Assembly (NCBI GenBank): GCA_964595905.1 | Contig: CAZQSU010000023.1 | Coordinates: 1-34,003, forward strand | Source of the DNA: JAFDWI01 sp964595905 | GTDB taxonomy: Bacteria; Actinomycetota; Acidimicrobiia; Acidimicrobiales; Iamiaceae | Reading direction: 5' to 3' | Length of the DNA stretch: 34,003 nt | Part shown: piece by piece, positions 24,400-31,956 of the stretch | Numbering within the stretch: the first letter of the stretch is position 1 | Layout: every line of letters begins with the position of its first letter | Notes under the pieces: model-generated | What the model saw: only the letters and a program-made list of their open reading frames with translations | Told to the model about the DNA's origin: nothing | The model's database searches: none | Program-made: the position numbers and the translations under genes

Positions 24400-24792
24400 G
24401 TCGTCGCCGCGGGAGGTGTTCTCCAACTGCTCGGCATCGCCGACCTTCACGTACCACTCCCAAGGTGCTCCGTCGGGGTCGTGGACCCAGGTCTCGGTCT
24501 TGTGGGCGAAGCAACAGGTCGTGTCATCCACACCGGTCGTGGCGAGCCCGTCGGCGGCGAGGCGGGACTCCGCGGCGGTGACCTCGTCGGGGTTGGTCAC
24601 CTCGACGCCCAGGTGATTGAGCGTGCCACCACCGTCTCCTTCGATCAGGACCAGTTTCAGCGGCGGGTCGGCGATCGCGAAGTTGGCGTAGCCGGGGCGG
24701 CGCTTGGCGGGTTCGGTGGCGAACAGCTTCGAGTAGAAGGTGACCGCTTCGTCGAGGTCGGACACGTCGAGGGCGAGTTGGATGCGAGACAT
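24400..24792 (-). CDS. arsI: ArsI/CadI-like VOC protein, 3' end in the gap
   Basis: The visible 131 residues start MSRIQLALDVSDLDEAVTFY and continue KLFATEPAKRRPGYANFA, LKLVLIEG and GTLNHLGVEV, then VDDTTCCFAHKTETWVHDPD. This is the cadmium-induced CadI/ArsI group of the VOC fold; ArsI cleaves the C-As bond of trivalent organoarsenicals, and the vicinal CC before FAHKTETW is the arsenic-binding pair of that family. The usual Cys-bearing C-terminus is in the gap. It is divergent from ArsR and shares the operator region, so it is likely induced by arsenite. Between it and the ATPase an unseen gene (for example Acr3 or ArsC) may lie. Confidence 0.83.
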
Positions 24793-24829
24793 GGCGGGGC
24801 TCCCTGGTTCGGCTATCGTATTGATGAAT

Positions 24830-24871
24830 GTCGATGTATCGACGGAGGTCAATATATCGACAGGCGTCGAT
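24830..24871. promoter_or_regulatory. ArsR-type operator region, two palindromes
   Basis: Two inverted repeats built on the same half-site lie between the divergent arsI and arsR genes: GTCGATgtATCGAC at 24830-24843 and ATCGACaggcGTCGAT at 24856-24871. A further imperfect copy (TTGATGAATGTCGAT) precedes them. Half-sites TCGAT and spacing fit an ArsR-family dimer. Confidence 0.7.
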
Positions 24872-24890
24872 GGATTGCAAGGAGATTCCG

Positions 24891-25223
24891 ATGAAGAAGA
24901 TCGCCGTGATCGACGACTGCTGCCCCCAGGTGCTCACCGCGCCGCTGGACGACGCCGAGGCGAGGCAGCTCGCCGCCGGCTTCAAGGCCCTGGCCGACTC
25001 GGTCAGGCTCCGGTTGCTGTCGCTCATCGCCGATGCTCCGGGAGGCACCGCATGCTCGTGTGACCTGGAGGCACCGGTCGGCAAGTCGCAGTCCACCGTG
25101 TCGCACCACCTGTCGGTGCTCGCGGATGCCGGGCTGATCACCAAGGAGAAGGTCGGCCGTTGGGTCAACTGCACGATCGTCCCCGAACGCGTCGCCGCGC
25201 TCCGGGGCGCTCTGGAGGTCTGA
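24891..25223 (+). CDS. arsR: ArsR-family metalloregulator
   Basis: This 110-residue winged-helix repressor has the SmtB/ArsR fold: LAAGFKALADSVRLRLLSLIAD, then the recognition helix KSQSTVSHHLSVLADAGLI and a wing. Cys residues fit an arsenic sensor: a vicinal CC at 10-11, and CSCDL at 55-57, reminiscent of Corynebacterium ArsR which uses an N-terminal Cys pair with Cys55. It should release the operators when As(III) binds. AAGGAG lies six bases before ATG 24891; the longer frame starts inside the operator region. Confidence 0.9.
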   Translation: MKKIAVIDDCCPQVLTAPLDDAEARQLAAGFKALADSVRLRLLSLIADAPGGTACSCDLEAPVGKSQSTVSHHLSVLADAGLITKEKVGRWVNCTIVPERVAALRGALEV

Positions 25224-25231
25224 GCGACGGC

Positions 25232-25705
25232 TCAGTGCATCGCTTCGGCCGTGAAGCCTTCGACGCCGATCAGGGGCAGCAGGTCGTCGCGGCCGATCTG
25301 GCGGACGATGCTCGCCGCGTCGAAGTAGACCCGTTCGTTGGTGATCAGATCGTCGTCGAAGGCGAACACGGCGATCACCGGTACCCGGAACGAGCGACCC
25401 GTCGATGCCGACCCCATGAAGTCGCCGGTGTTCGTGCCGAGCAGATCGAACTCGGCGATCACCGCGTCGGCGGCGAAGTGGAACCGGACGTGCTCGTGGC
25501 GCTGGTCGGGAAAGGCGGCCCGTTGCGCGCGGTGGTAGGCGGTGACGGCCTCGACGCCTTCGTGGACCTGTCCGGTCGGCACGATCTCGTAGCGCGGCAC
25601 CCCACTGAACGAGCCGATGCAGGCGTCCCAGTCGTGGTCGACCTCGGATTGGAAGTGGGCCTCGAGCGTCGCGAGACGCCGGGCGTCGAGGTCGGGATCG
25701 GACAT
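25232..25705 (-). CDS. NTF2-like/SnoaL-like protein
   Basis: The 157-residue protein has the cone-shaped NTF2/SnoaL fold pattern: LATLEAHFQSEVDHDWDACIGSFSG, YEIVPTGQVHEGVEAVTAYH, HEHVRFHFAADAVIAEFDLLGTNTGDF and VPVIAVFAFDDDLITNERVYFD, read as short pieces. Enzymatic role unknown; many such proteins are cyclases or isomerases. AGGAGG precedes the ATG. It converges on arsR with eight bases between. Confidence 0.83.
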   Translation of the reverse strand: MSDPDLDARRLATLEAHFQSEVDHDWDACIGSFSGVPRYEIVPTGQVHEGVEAVTAYHRAQRAAFPDQRHEHVRFHFAADAVIAEFDLLGTNTGDFMGSASTGRSFRVPVIAVFAFDDDLITNERVYFDAASIVRQIGRDDLLPLIGVEGFTAEAMH

Positions 25706-25783
25706 GAGCGGCCTCCTGGTCGGTCGCGGGAACCCTTTGCTAGCACAGGGTGGTGTGTGTCCGAAGTCCCACTCCGGCACCTT

Positions 25784-25810
25784 CTATCGCATCATTGATC
25801 GCGATAGCGT
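25784..25810 (+). promoter_or_regulatory. Promoter with long inverted repeat for the Sco1 operon
   Basis: CTATCGC (25784-25790), ten bases, then GCGATAG (25801-25807) form a perfect inverted repeat that runs into the -10 box TAGCGT (25805-25810). Transcription should start near 25817, leaving about 47 bases to ATG 25864. A repressor bound here would block the promoter. The repeat does not resemble the known CopY or CsoR sites. Confidence 0.55.
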
Positions 25811-25863
25811 CCGGGGTGCAGGATCGTGGTTTCCGATGATCGTCGGACCTCGAGAGGTGTCAG

Positions 25864-26544
25864 ATGTCCGGGCCCATCCCAACGAGATTTCGTACCGGCG
25901 CAGTCCTCGTGCTGCTCGCGCTGCTGGTCGGATCGTGCAGCGCCTCGGACGACGAACGCACTGCTGGACCCACGACGACCGGGGCGACGACCACCGCGGT
26001 CCCGGGGGAGTTCTCGGGCTACGTGCGCACCCCGTTGGTCGACGTGTCGTCGGTGACGCTGCCCACCGTCGACGACACCCCGGTCGAGATGGTCGCCGAC
26101 CCCGGCGGGCTGTTGCTCGTGTTCTTCGGCTACGCCACCTGCCCCGACATCTGCCCGATGACCCTCACCCTGTTGAAGTCGGCGGTCGCCCAGCAGGACG
26201 CCGCCGACCGCAAGCGCGTGCAGGTCGCGATGATCACCATCGACCCGACCCGGGACACCCCGGAGGACTTCGGCGCCTACCTCGCGCAGTACTTCCCCGA
26301 GGGGCTCGCGCTGCGGACCGATGAACCGGCCGACCTGCGTGCCACCGCGGACGCCTTCGGCGCGAACTACGAGATCCGGATGACCCAGGAAGGCGAGCGC
26401 GAGGTCTCCCACAGCGACGACACCTACGTCGTCGACGACACCGGCAAGATCATCCTGACCTGGTCGTACGGCTTGTCGCCCGAGGCCGTCACCGCGGACC
26501 TCGGCCGACTCCTCGCCGGCGACCGACCCGATCCGGAGACCTGA
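25864..26544 (+). CDS. Sco1/SenC-family copper chaperone lipoprotein
   Basis: A 226-residue protein: N-terminal helix with lipobox LLVGSC, Thr-rich linker, then a thioredoxin fold with FFGYATCPDICPMTLT (copper-binding CxxxC), MITIDPTRDTPEDFGAYL and EVSHSDDTYVVDDTGKI with the third ligand His. Sco proteins deliver copper to the CuA centre of cytochrome oxidase outside the membrane. GAGAGG precedes the ATG by six bases. It heads an operon with PCuAC and a cupredoxin-like protein. Confidence 0.92.
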   Translation: MSGPIPTRFRTGAVLVLLALLVGSCSASDDERTAGPTTTGATTTAVPGEFSGYVRTPLVDVSSVTLPTVDDTPVEMVADPGGLLLVFFGYATCPDICPMTLTLLKSAVAQQDAADRKRVQVAMITIDPTRDTPEDFGAYLAQYFPEGLALRTDEPADLRATADAFGANYEIRMTQEGEREVSHSDDTYVVDDTGKIILTWSYGLSPEAVTADLGRLLAGDRPDPET

Positions 26545-26547
26545 GAC

Positions 26548-27108
26548 GTGGTTGCCATGAACAAGCTCAACCTCCGGTACACGGTCGCCGCGCTCATCGG
26601 CACCGTGGCGTTGCTCACCGCCGGGGCGGCGTGCAGCAGTGGCAGTGGCGACACCGACGCCACGACCACAGCGCCGACCTCGGACGTCCCCACCGTCACC
26701 GACGTGTGGGCCCGACCCGCGCTCGCCGGTGGCAACACCGCGGTCTATCTGACGATCCACGGCGGGAAGACCGCCGATGCACTCGTCGGCGTGAGCGGTC
26801 CGGCCGATTTCGCCGAGTCGGTCGAGATCCACGAGAGCGTGGTCGTCGTCGACGACGCGGCCCACGGTGACGGTCACGACAGCCACGACGACACGGCCAC
26901 CACGTCGCATTCGCAGATGCGCACGATGCGACCGGTCGATGCGGTGCCGGTTCCCGCCAGTGGTGACGTCGCCTTGGCACCCGGCGGCCTTCATGTGATG
27001 GTCATGGGCCTGCAGGATGCGTTGGCCGTCGGCGACGAGGTTCCGGTCGTCCTGCACTTCGCCGAGGCCGGCGAGATCCGGGCGACCGCCACCGTGCGGG
27101 AGCGGTGA
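26548..27108 (+). CDS. PCu(A)C-type periplasmic copper chaperone
   Basis: The 186-residue protein (GTG 26548) has an N-terminal signal or lipid anchor (LTAGAACSSG) and the PCuAC domain with VTDVWARPALAGGNTAVYLTI, EIHESV, MRTMRPVDAVPVPASG and GGLHVMVMGL. The family copper motif H...M...HxM is present, ending in HVM. A His/Asp-rich insert (AHGDGHDSHDD) sits between the ligands and may bind more copper. It works with Sco1 in CuA loading. GGAG nine bases before GTG supports that start, three bases after the Sco1 stop; an ATG nine bases later is the alternative. Confidence 0.88.
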   Translation: MVAMNKLNLRYTVAALIGTVALLTAGAACSSGSGDTDATTTAPTSDVPTVTDVWARPALAGGNTAVYLTIHGGKTADALVGVSGPADFAESVEIHESVVVVDDAAHGDGHDSHDDTATTSHSQMRTMRPVDAVPVPASGDVALAPGGLHVMVMGLQDALAVGDEVPVVLHFAEAGEIRATATVRER

Positions 27109-27109
27109 C

Positions 27110-27610
27110 GTGTCGGTCCGTCGCACGACCGCGGTCCGAGCCCCGGCCCGATGGCTGGCTGCGCCCGTGTTGGCACTCGCCTGCCTCGGAACGGTCGGGG
27201 TGCTGTCGTCGTGTGCGACCGACCCGGACGCCGGTCGCTCGGCCGCCACGCAACCAGAGCGGCCGACCCCCGCGCAGGGGTCGGCGGCGTCGAGTACGAG
27301 CACCGCCCGCAAAAGCGTCACCCACGATTTCGTGATTCCCGAGGGCACCGGCGCGATCGTCGACCGGGGCGAGGACCCCGGCGTCATTCCCAAACGCCTC
27401 GACGTGCACGTCGGCGACCGCATCCGGGTGCGCAACGACGACACCGAGATGGCACGACTGGGCATCTTCGACGTGGGCCCGGGCGAGACGATGACGATGA
27501 CCTTCAACGAGGTCAACGTTCTCAGCGGGATCCTGTTCGCCAAGGGCGCCGAGGGCTGTGGCAGCCCACCGCCGAAGAACAAGAAGTTCATCATCAACGT
27601 CCGCCCCTGA
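27110..27610 (+). CDS. Cupredoxin-like lipoprotein
   Basis: The 166-residue product (GTG, one base after the PCuAC stop) has a lipobox GVLSSC, a low-complexity linker, and a beta-rich domain: THDFVIPEGTGAIVDRGED, PKRLDVHVGDRIRVRNDDTE, LGIFDVGPGETMTMTFNEV and KKFIINV (short pieces). This is the strand order of cupredoxins, but the canonical His-Cys-His-Met set is not there; a lone Cys lies in the EGCGSPPP loop. It may bind copper in another way or act as a scaffold. Its place in the operon suggests a copper-related task outside the membrane. Confidence 0.7.
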   Translation: MSVRRTTAVRAPARWLAAPVLALACLGTVGVLSSCATDPDAGRSAATQPERPTPAQGSAASSTSTARKSVTHDFVIPEGTGAIVDRGEDPGVIPKRLDVHVGDRIRVRNDDTEMARLGIFDVGPGETMTMTFNEVNVLSGILFAKGAEGCGSPPPKNKKFIINVRP

Positions 27611-27621
27611 CCGGGCGTCAG
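27607..27621. terminator. Small shared hairpin between converging genes
   Basis: CTGAC-n5-GTCAG spans the stops of the cupredoxin gene and the Sir2 gene. Only five pairs, so weak. Confidence 0.3.
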
Positions 27622-28379
27622 CCCACGAGTGCCGGGAGGACCTCGCTGATCGGCCCGCGGACCACCGCGTCTGCGACATCGTCGAACTCGGTCGCCTCGC
27701 CGTTCACGATGACGATCCGGGCTCCGGCCGCCGAGGCGATCGGGACCATGGAAGCGATCGGGTACACCGACAGCGTCGACCCGACCGCGAGCAGCACGTC
27801 GGCGGTCTGCGCGGCCGCCAAGGCGCGCTCGAGGTCGGCTTCGACCAGGCCCTGCCCGAAGCTGATCGTCGCCGACTTGAGCAGACCCCCGCATGCGCGG
27901 CACTTCGGGTCGTCTTCGCCGGCGCGGACCCGTGCCAGCACGTCGTCGATCGGCCCGTGGGCGCGACAGTCCAGACAGATCGCCTCGCGGGATGTGCCGT
28001 GGATCTCGACCAGTCGGGACCGGTCGGTGCCCGCTTCGACGTGCAGCCCGTCGACGTTCTGGGTGACGATCAGGTCGAGCCGTCCGCTGCGTTCCAGGTC
28101 GACCAGCGCCCGGTGCCCGGCGTTGGGCCGCGGCGCGGGCCGCTCGAGCGCGGCCACGCGTGACCGCCAGGCCTTCCGCCGCAGATCCGGGTCGCCCAGC
28201 CAGTTGTGGATGTTCGACGCCTTCTCGGCGGCCGGGTCCTTCGTCCAGAGCCCTTGGGGCCCGCGGAAGTCGGGGATCCCGCTGTCGGTCGAGATCCCGG
28301 CCCCGGTGAGCACGACGATGCGCTGCGCGGCTCCGACGAGGCGCCGCGCCTCGTCCAACGATGACTCATCGATCGTCAT
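27618..28379 (-). CDS. Sir2-family NAD-dependent deacylase
   Basis: The 253-residue protein has the sirtuin core: VVLTGAGISTDSGIPDFRG, TQNVDGLHVEAGT, EIHGT, the two CxxC zinc pairs (CLDC and CRACGG), and LLAVGSTLSVYPIA. It should remove acetyl or acyl groups from lysine with NAD. ATG 28379 follows a TACGGT box by seven bases, so a leaderless mRNA is likely. It converges on the cupredoxin-like gene and is divergent from the YcnI-like gene. Confidence 0.93.
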   Translation of the reverse strand: MTIDESSLDEARRLVGAAQRIVVLTGAGISTDSGIPDFRGPQGLWTKDPAAEKASNIHNWLGDPDLRRKAWRSRVAALERPAPRPNAGHRALVDLERSGRLDLIVTQNVDGLHVEAGTDRSRLVEIHGTSREAICLDCRAHGPIDDVLARVRAGEDDPKCRACGGLLKSATISFGQGLVEADLERALAAAQTADVLLAVGSTLSVYPIASMVPIASAAGARIVIVNGEATEFDDVADAVVRGPISEVLPALVG

Positions 28380-28386
28380 CGCACCG

Positions 28387-28392
28387 ACCGTA
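28387..28392 (-). promoter_or_regulatory. Leaderless -10 box for the Sir2 gene
   Basis: On the minus strand TACGGT is followed by seven bases and ATG 28379. Confidence 0.5.
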
Positions 28393-28457
28393 GCGGTGGC
28401 CGCGCCACTTCCGGGCGCTGATGACCACGCCACCGAGTGATTCGTCCGGATCGACCC

Positions 28458-28463
28458 TAGAAT
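28458..28463 (+). promoter_or_regulatory. -10 box for the YcnI-like gene
   Basis: TAGAAT is close to the TATAAT consensus and lies 66 bases before GTG 28530, so this gene has a leader of about 60 bases. No convincing -35. Confidence 0.45.
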
Positions 28464-28529
28464 CGAGGCAGTTCGTGCATGCCGGAGCCGCGGCGGCACA
28501 CCCGAGTTCCCCGTTCCAGGAGATCCCCC

Positions 28530-29336
28530 GTGCGTCGCAGCCTGCTCGTCCTCCCCGTGGCGGTTGCCGCCACGATCGCCCTGCTCGTCGTCGGACCGCT
28601 CCCTGCCGGCGCGCACACCGAATCCGATCTGGTCGCCGTGCCCGCGGGCAGCGACGCGACGGTCACCTTGAAGCCCACCCACGGGTGCGCCGGATCACCC
28701 ACGGTGAACGTGCGGATCCGCGCCGAGGTCGCCGGCGCCACCGCCGGCGACGTGGAGGGTTGGACGGCCACGGCCACGCCCGACGGCGACGGGCGCACGG
28801 TGCTGGAGTGGACCGGCGGTTCGTTGCCCGCCGACGCGACCGGGGCGTTCCCCGTGCACTTCACCGCGCCGGATGCACCTGGTGAGTTGCTGCTGTTCCC
28901 GGCGATCCAGACCTGTGCGAACGGCGAGGACTACTCCTGGATCCAAGGCGACCCGAACGGCGAGTACCCCGCGCCGCGGTTGCTCGTCCTGCCCGCCGAC
29001 GCCGAGGCGGCCGCCACGATCGACGACGTGCCGGCCGACTCACCGGGACGTGACCAGCTCGTGGCGATCGTCGATGTCGACAACCCGGGTGCGACCACCG
29101 TCCCCGCCACGACGAGCGACCCGACGACCACCGTCGAGGCGAGCGGGTCGACCGCCACGCCCGCCGCCGTCGACGCCACCGAAACCAGCGACGACGACGG
29201 TTCGGTGGTGCTGTACGTGATCATCGGTCTGCTCGCCGCGGGGCTGATCGGGTCGCTCGTCGGCCTCGTGATGGTGCGACGCGGCAAGGCGCTGCGCAGG
29301 GCGAATGGTGGGGGACCCGGCGATCCACTAGCGTGA
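28530..29336 (+). CDS. YcnI-like (DUF1775) copper protein with membrane anchor
   Basis: The 268-residue protein has a signal peptide ending AGA before His29, so the mature protein starts with His, as in B. subtilis YcnI, where that His and a Trp or Glu form a monohistidine brace for Cu(II). The domain follows: PTHGCAGSPTVNVRIR, DVEGWTATATPDG, VLEWTGGSLP, FPAIQTCANGEDYSWIQG. A Pro/Thr linker leads to a C-terminal helix (VLYVIIGLLAAGLIGSL) and a basic cytoplasmic tail. AGGAGA precedes GTG 28530; the ATG at 28479 is upstream of this site. YcnI commonly sits with CopC/CopD or Sco1 and PCuAC. Confidence 0.86.
   Translation: MRRSLLVLPVAVAATIALLVVGPLPAGAHTESDLVAVPAGSDATVTLKPTHGCAGSPTVNVRIRAEVAGATAGDVEGWTATATPDGDGRTVLEWTGGSLPADATGAFPVHFTAPDAPGELLLFPAIQTCANGEDYSWIQGDPNGEYPAPRLLVLPADAEAAATIDDVPADSPGRDQLVAIVDVDNPGATTVPATTSDPTTTVEASGSTATPAAVDATETSDDDGSVVLYVIIGLLAAGLIGSLVGLVMVRRGKALRRANGGGPGDPLA
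29329..29334 (+). promoter_or_regulatory. -10 box of the manganese riboswitch transcript
   Basis: TAGCGT overlaps the end of the YcnI-like gene (its TGA is 29334-29336) and lies about seven bases before the first aptamer base. Confidence 0.4.
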
Positions 29337-29343
29337 CCGGCGG

Positions 29344-29443
29344 CGAAGGGGAGTAGCTCCGACGCCGGGAGATCGACACGCTGGGCCGTTCAAGCCCCGG
29401 TCCCCGGGTCCGCTGTGCGTGCAGCGGGTGAGCAAGACCTTCG
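29344..29443 (+). promoter_or_regulatory. yybP-ykoY manganese riboswitch
   Basis: The two signature loops are present: GGGGAGTAGC (29348-29357) and GGTGAGCAAGACCTTCG (29427-29443). P1 is made by CGAAGG (29344-29349) and CCTTCG (29438-29443), a perfect six-base pair, and the inner arm carries GC-rich stems. This RNA senses Mn2+ and controls UPF0016, MntP and similar genes in many bacteria. Here it lies 70 bases before the UPF0016 start. The Shine-Dalgarno CGAAGG (29502-29507) repeats the P1 5' strand, so CCTTCG could pair with it when P1 is open, hiding the ribosome site. A stable hairpin, CGACC...GGTCG, fills 29442-29469. No T run, so control is probably translational. Confidence 0.85.
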
Positions 29444-29512
29444 ACCAGGCATCGCACGATGCCCGGTCGACGGCGCTCCGCATCGTCCACCGGGCCCGAA
29501 CCGAAGGACCCC

Positions 29513-30079
29513 ATGGACGCATTCTGGATCAGCCTCGGCATCATCTTCGTCGCCGAGTTGGGCGACAAGAGCCAGTTGATGGCGTTGACCTTCGCGGCCC
29601 GCTACCGGGCGGTGACCATCCTGATCGCGATCACGATCGCGACCGCGCTCGTCCATCTGGCGAGCGTGCTGCTGGGCGCACTGGTCGGCGTGGCGCTGCC
29701 CACCAACGTGATCTCGATCATCGCGGGCATCGCCTTTCTCGGCTTCGCAGCGTGGACGCTGCGTGGTGACGAACTCGACGAGGACGACGAAGCCCGAGCG
29801 GCGCGCACCAAGCGGTCGGTCATGTGGACGGTGGGGGTGACGTTCTTTCTGTCCGAACTGGGCGACAAGACGATGCTCGCCACGGTGACCCTGGCCACCA
29901 AACACGGCCTCGTGGGCACCTGGATCGGCTCCACGGTCGGCATGGTTGCCGCCGACGCGCTCGCCATCGTCGTGGGCCAGCAACTCGGGGCACGCCTGCC
30001 CGAGCGGACGGTTCGTGTCGGAGCGGCGCTCGTGTTCGTGATCTTCGGCGTGCTGTTGATCGTCGAAGGCGTGAGCTGA
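29513..30079 (+). CDS. GDT1-family (UPF0016) manganese transporter
   Basis: The 188-residue membrane protein has six helices in two repeats, each with the family signature: ELGDKS at 15-20 and ELGDKT at 115-120, and a charged middle loop (RGDELDEDDEARAARTKR). GDT1/TMEM165/MneA members move Mn2+ (or Ca2+) out of the cytosol. The manganese riboswitch upstream makes Mn export the likely job. The ATG follows GAAGGA; earlier ATG codons are inside the leader RNA. Confidence 0.92.
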   Translation: MDAFWISLGIIFVAELGDKSQLMALTFAARYRAVTILIAITIATALVHLASVLLGALVGVALPTNVISIIAGIAFLGFAAWTLRGDELDEDDEARAARTKRSVMWTVGVTFFLSELGDKTMLATVTLATKHGLVGTWIGSTVGMVAADALAIVVGQQLGARLPERTVRVGAALVFVIFGVLLIVEGVS

Positions 30080-30097
30080 TCGCGTCGAGGCCGCTTG

Positions 30098-30103
30098 TAC
30101 GGT
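30098..30103 (+). promoter_or_regulatory. Possible -10 box for the acyl-CoA ligase gene
   Basis: TACGGT lies 43 bases before GTG 30147, giving a short leader with GAGAGGT as ribosome site. Confidence 0.35.
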
Positions 30104-30146
30104 GGAGCGCTGTGTCTCGACGCCCGCTGACCATCGAGAGGTGCCG

Positions 30147-31805
30147 GTGATCGACCTGCACGCGGTGACCGGGAAGGTCGGTGACCTACTCGATCGAGGA
30201 ATCGCCGAAGCGAGGTCGGTGGGGGTGCTCGCCCGCGCCGGGGTGATCGGTTGGAACGACCCCATGGGCGCGCTGGCGAGCCTGAAGGCCATGAACGCCT
30301 TCGGTTCGGTCGGCGGCGGGATCGTGACCGCCGCGGCGCGGCACGGGTCGCGGACCGGACTCGTCGACGATCTCGGGTCGCTCACCTTCACCGAAGTGCA
30401 CGAGCGGTCCAACGCCCTGGCTGCCGGTCTGGCCGCGCGTGGGGTGCCCGAGGGCGCGACGATCGGGTTGTTCGCCCGCAACCACCGGGGGCTGTTCGAC
30501 ACCACGTTCGGTGCAGCCAAGGGCGGTCATCGGTTGTTGCTGCTCAACACCGACTTCGCTGGTCCCCAGGCGAAGGACGTGTGCGAGCGGGAGGGCGTCG
30601 ACGTGTTGATCGTCGACGAGGAGTTCCTCGACGTGGTCGCCGACATCGACGTGCCCCACGGCACGCTCGTGGCCTGGACCGATTCGGAGCCGGTCGAGGG
30701 TCGTGTCGGCGGGCATGACACCCTCGAGTCGATCATCGCGTCGGGCGACGTGGCCGATCGGCCGGCGCCGTCACGTCACGGGTCGATCGTGATCCTCACC
30801 AGTGGCACCACCGGCGTGCCCAAGGGGGCGCCACGGTCCCAACCCAAGGCGTTGTCGGGTCCGGCGGCGGTGCTGTCGAAGATCCCGTTCCGTGAAGCCG
30901 GCCGGGTGCTGGTCGCCCCGCCGATCTTCCATTCGTGGGGGCTGCTCACCGCGCTGCTCGCGGTGTCGACGGGTTCCACGGTGATCGTGACCCGCCGTTT
31001 CGACCCGACCCGGGTGCTCGACCTGTTGGAGGAGCACCGCTGCACCGGTCTGGTGGTGGTGCCGGTGATGCTCAACCGCATGCTCGATCTGGAGACGCGC
31101 CCACCGACCGAACGCGACCTGTCGGCGCTGACGTTCATCGCCTCGAGTGGCTCCAAGATCGAGCCCTCGCTGGTGATCGACACGATGGACGCGTTCGGCG
31201 ACGTGCTCTACAACTTCTACGGCTCCACCGAGGTGGCCTCCGCGGCGATCGCCACGCCCGAAGACCTGCGAGCCAACCCGGCGTCTGCGGGTCGACCGCC
31301 GCTGGGCACGACCCTCCGCCTGTACGACGCGGACGGTCGGGAGGTGCCACCGGGTGCAACCGGCCGGATCTTCGTGGGCAACTCGATGAGCTTCTCGGGC
31401 TACACCGGTGGGGGCGACAAGGACCGCATCGGTGCGCTGGTGGCGACCGGCGATGTCGGCCACTGGGACGACGGGGGTCGACTCGTGGTCGACGGGCGGG
31501 ACGACGACATGATCGTGTCGGGAGGCGAGAACGTGTTTCCCGGTGAGGTCGAGGACCTGATCGCGGACCTCGACGCGGTCGACGAGGTCGCGGTGATCGG
31601 GGTCGACGACGAGACGATGGGCCAGCGACTGTTGGCATTCGTGGTCGTCCAGCCGGATCAGATCCTGACCGAGTCCCAGGTGCGCGACCACGTGAGGGCC
31701 AACCTGGCCCGTTACAAGGTGCCCAAGGCGGTCGTGTTTCTCGACGAATTGCCGCGCAACCCCACCGGCAAGGTGCTCAAGCGCGAGCTTCGCACGATGG
31801 TCTGA
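30147..31805 (+). CDS. Long-chain fatty-acid-CoA ligase (FadD-like, ANL superfamily)
   Basis: A 552-residue AMP-forming enzyme with the motifs in order: ILTSGTTGVPKGAPRSQPK (P-loop), FHSWGLLTAL, NFYGSTEVASAA, TGDVGHWDDGGRLVV, GRDDDMIVSGGENVFPGEVE (hinge) and PRNPTGKVLKREL (catalytic Lys). It should activate a fatty or other carboxylic acid as acyl-AMP and then CoA ester. GTG 30147 is preferred over 30102 because GAGAGGT precedes it. It stands alone downstream of the transporter. Confidence 0.9.
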   Translation: MIDLHAVTGKVGDLLDRGIAEARSVGVLARAGVIGWNDPMGALASLKAMNAFGSVGGGIVTAAARHGSRTGLVDDLGSLTFTEVHERSNALAAGLAARGVPEGATIGLFARNHRGLFDTTFGAAKGGHRLLLLNTDFAGPQAKDVCEREGVDVLIVDEEFLDVVADIDVPHGTLVAWTDSEPVEGRVGGHDTLESIIASGDVADRPAPSRHGSIVILTSGTTGVPKGAPRSQPKALSGPAAVLSKIPFREAGRVLVAPPIFHSWGLLTALLAVSTGSTVIVTRRFDPTRVLDLLEEHRCTGLVVVPVMLNRMLDLETRPPTERDLSALTFIASSGSKIEPSLVIDTMDAFGDVLYNFYGSTEVASAAIATPEDLRANPASAGRPPLGTTLRLYDADGREVPPGATGRIFVGNSMSFSGYTGGGDKDRIGALVATGDVGHWDDGGRLVVDGRDDDMIVSGGENVFPGEVEDLIADLDAVDEVAVIGVDDETMGQRLLAFVVVQPDQILTESQVRDHVRANLARYKVPKAVVFLDELPRNPTGKVLKRELRTMV

Positions 31806-31956
31806 CCCTCGTGCACGCCGGCGTCAGTCGCCAGGTCGCGTACCGGCGCGACGATGTCGATGTGGTCGCCGTAGTCTGCGTCGAGCTGGATCAACGCGGC
31901 CGCCCGACGGCCCAGCCCTCTCCGACGATCGCGCCGCCAGGCGCGAGGGAGCGGCA

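Noticed and set aside
31806..31920. Protein-like minus-strand stretch after the zinc-ribbon gene
   Set aside because: About 35 residues without a start or a match to any known family.
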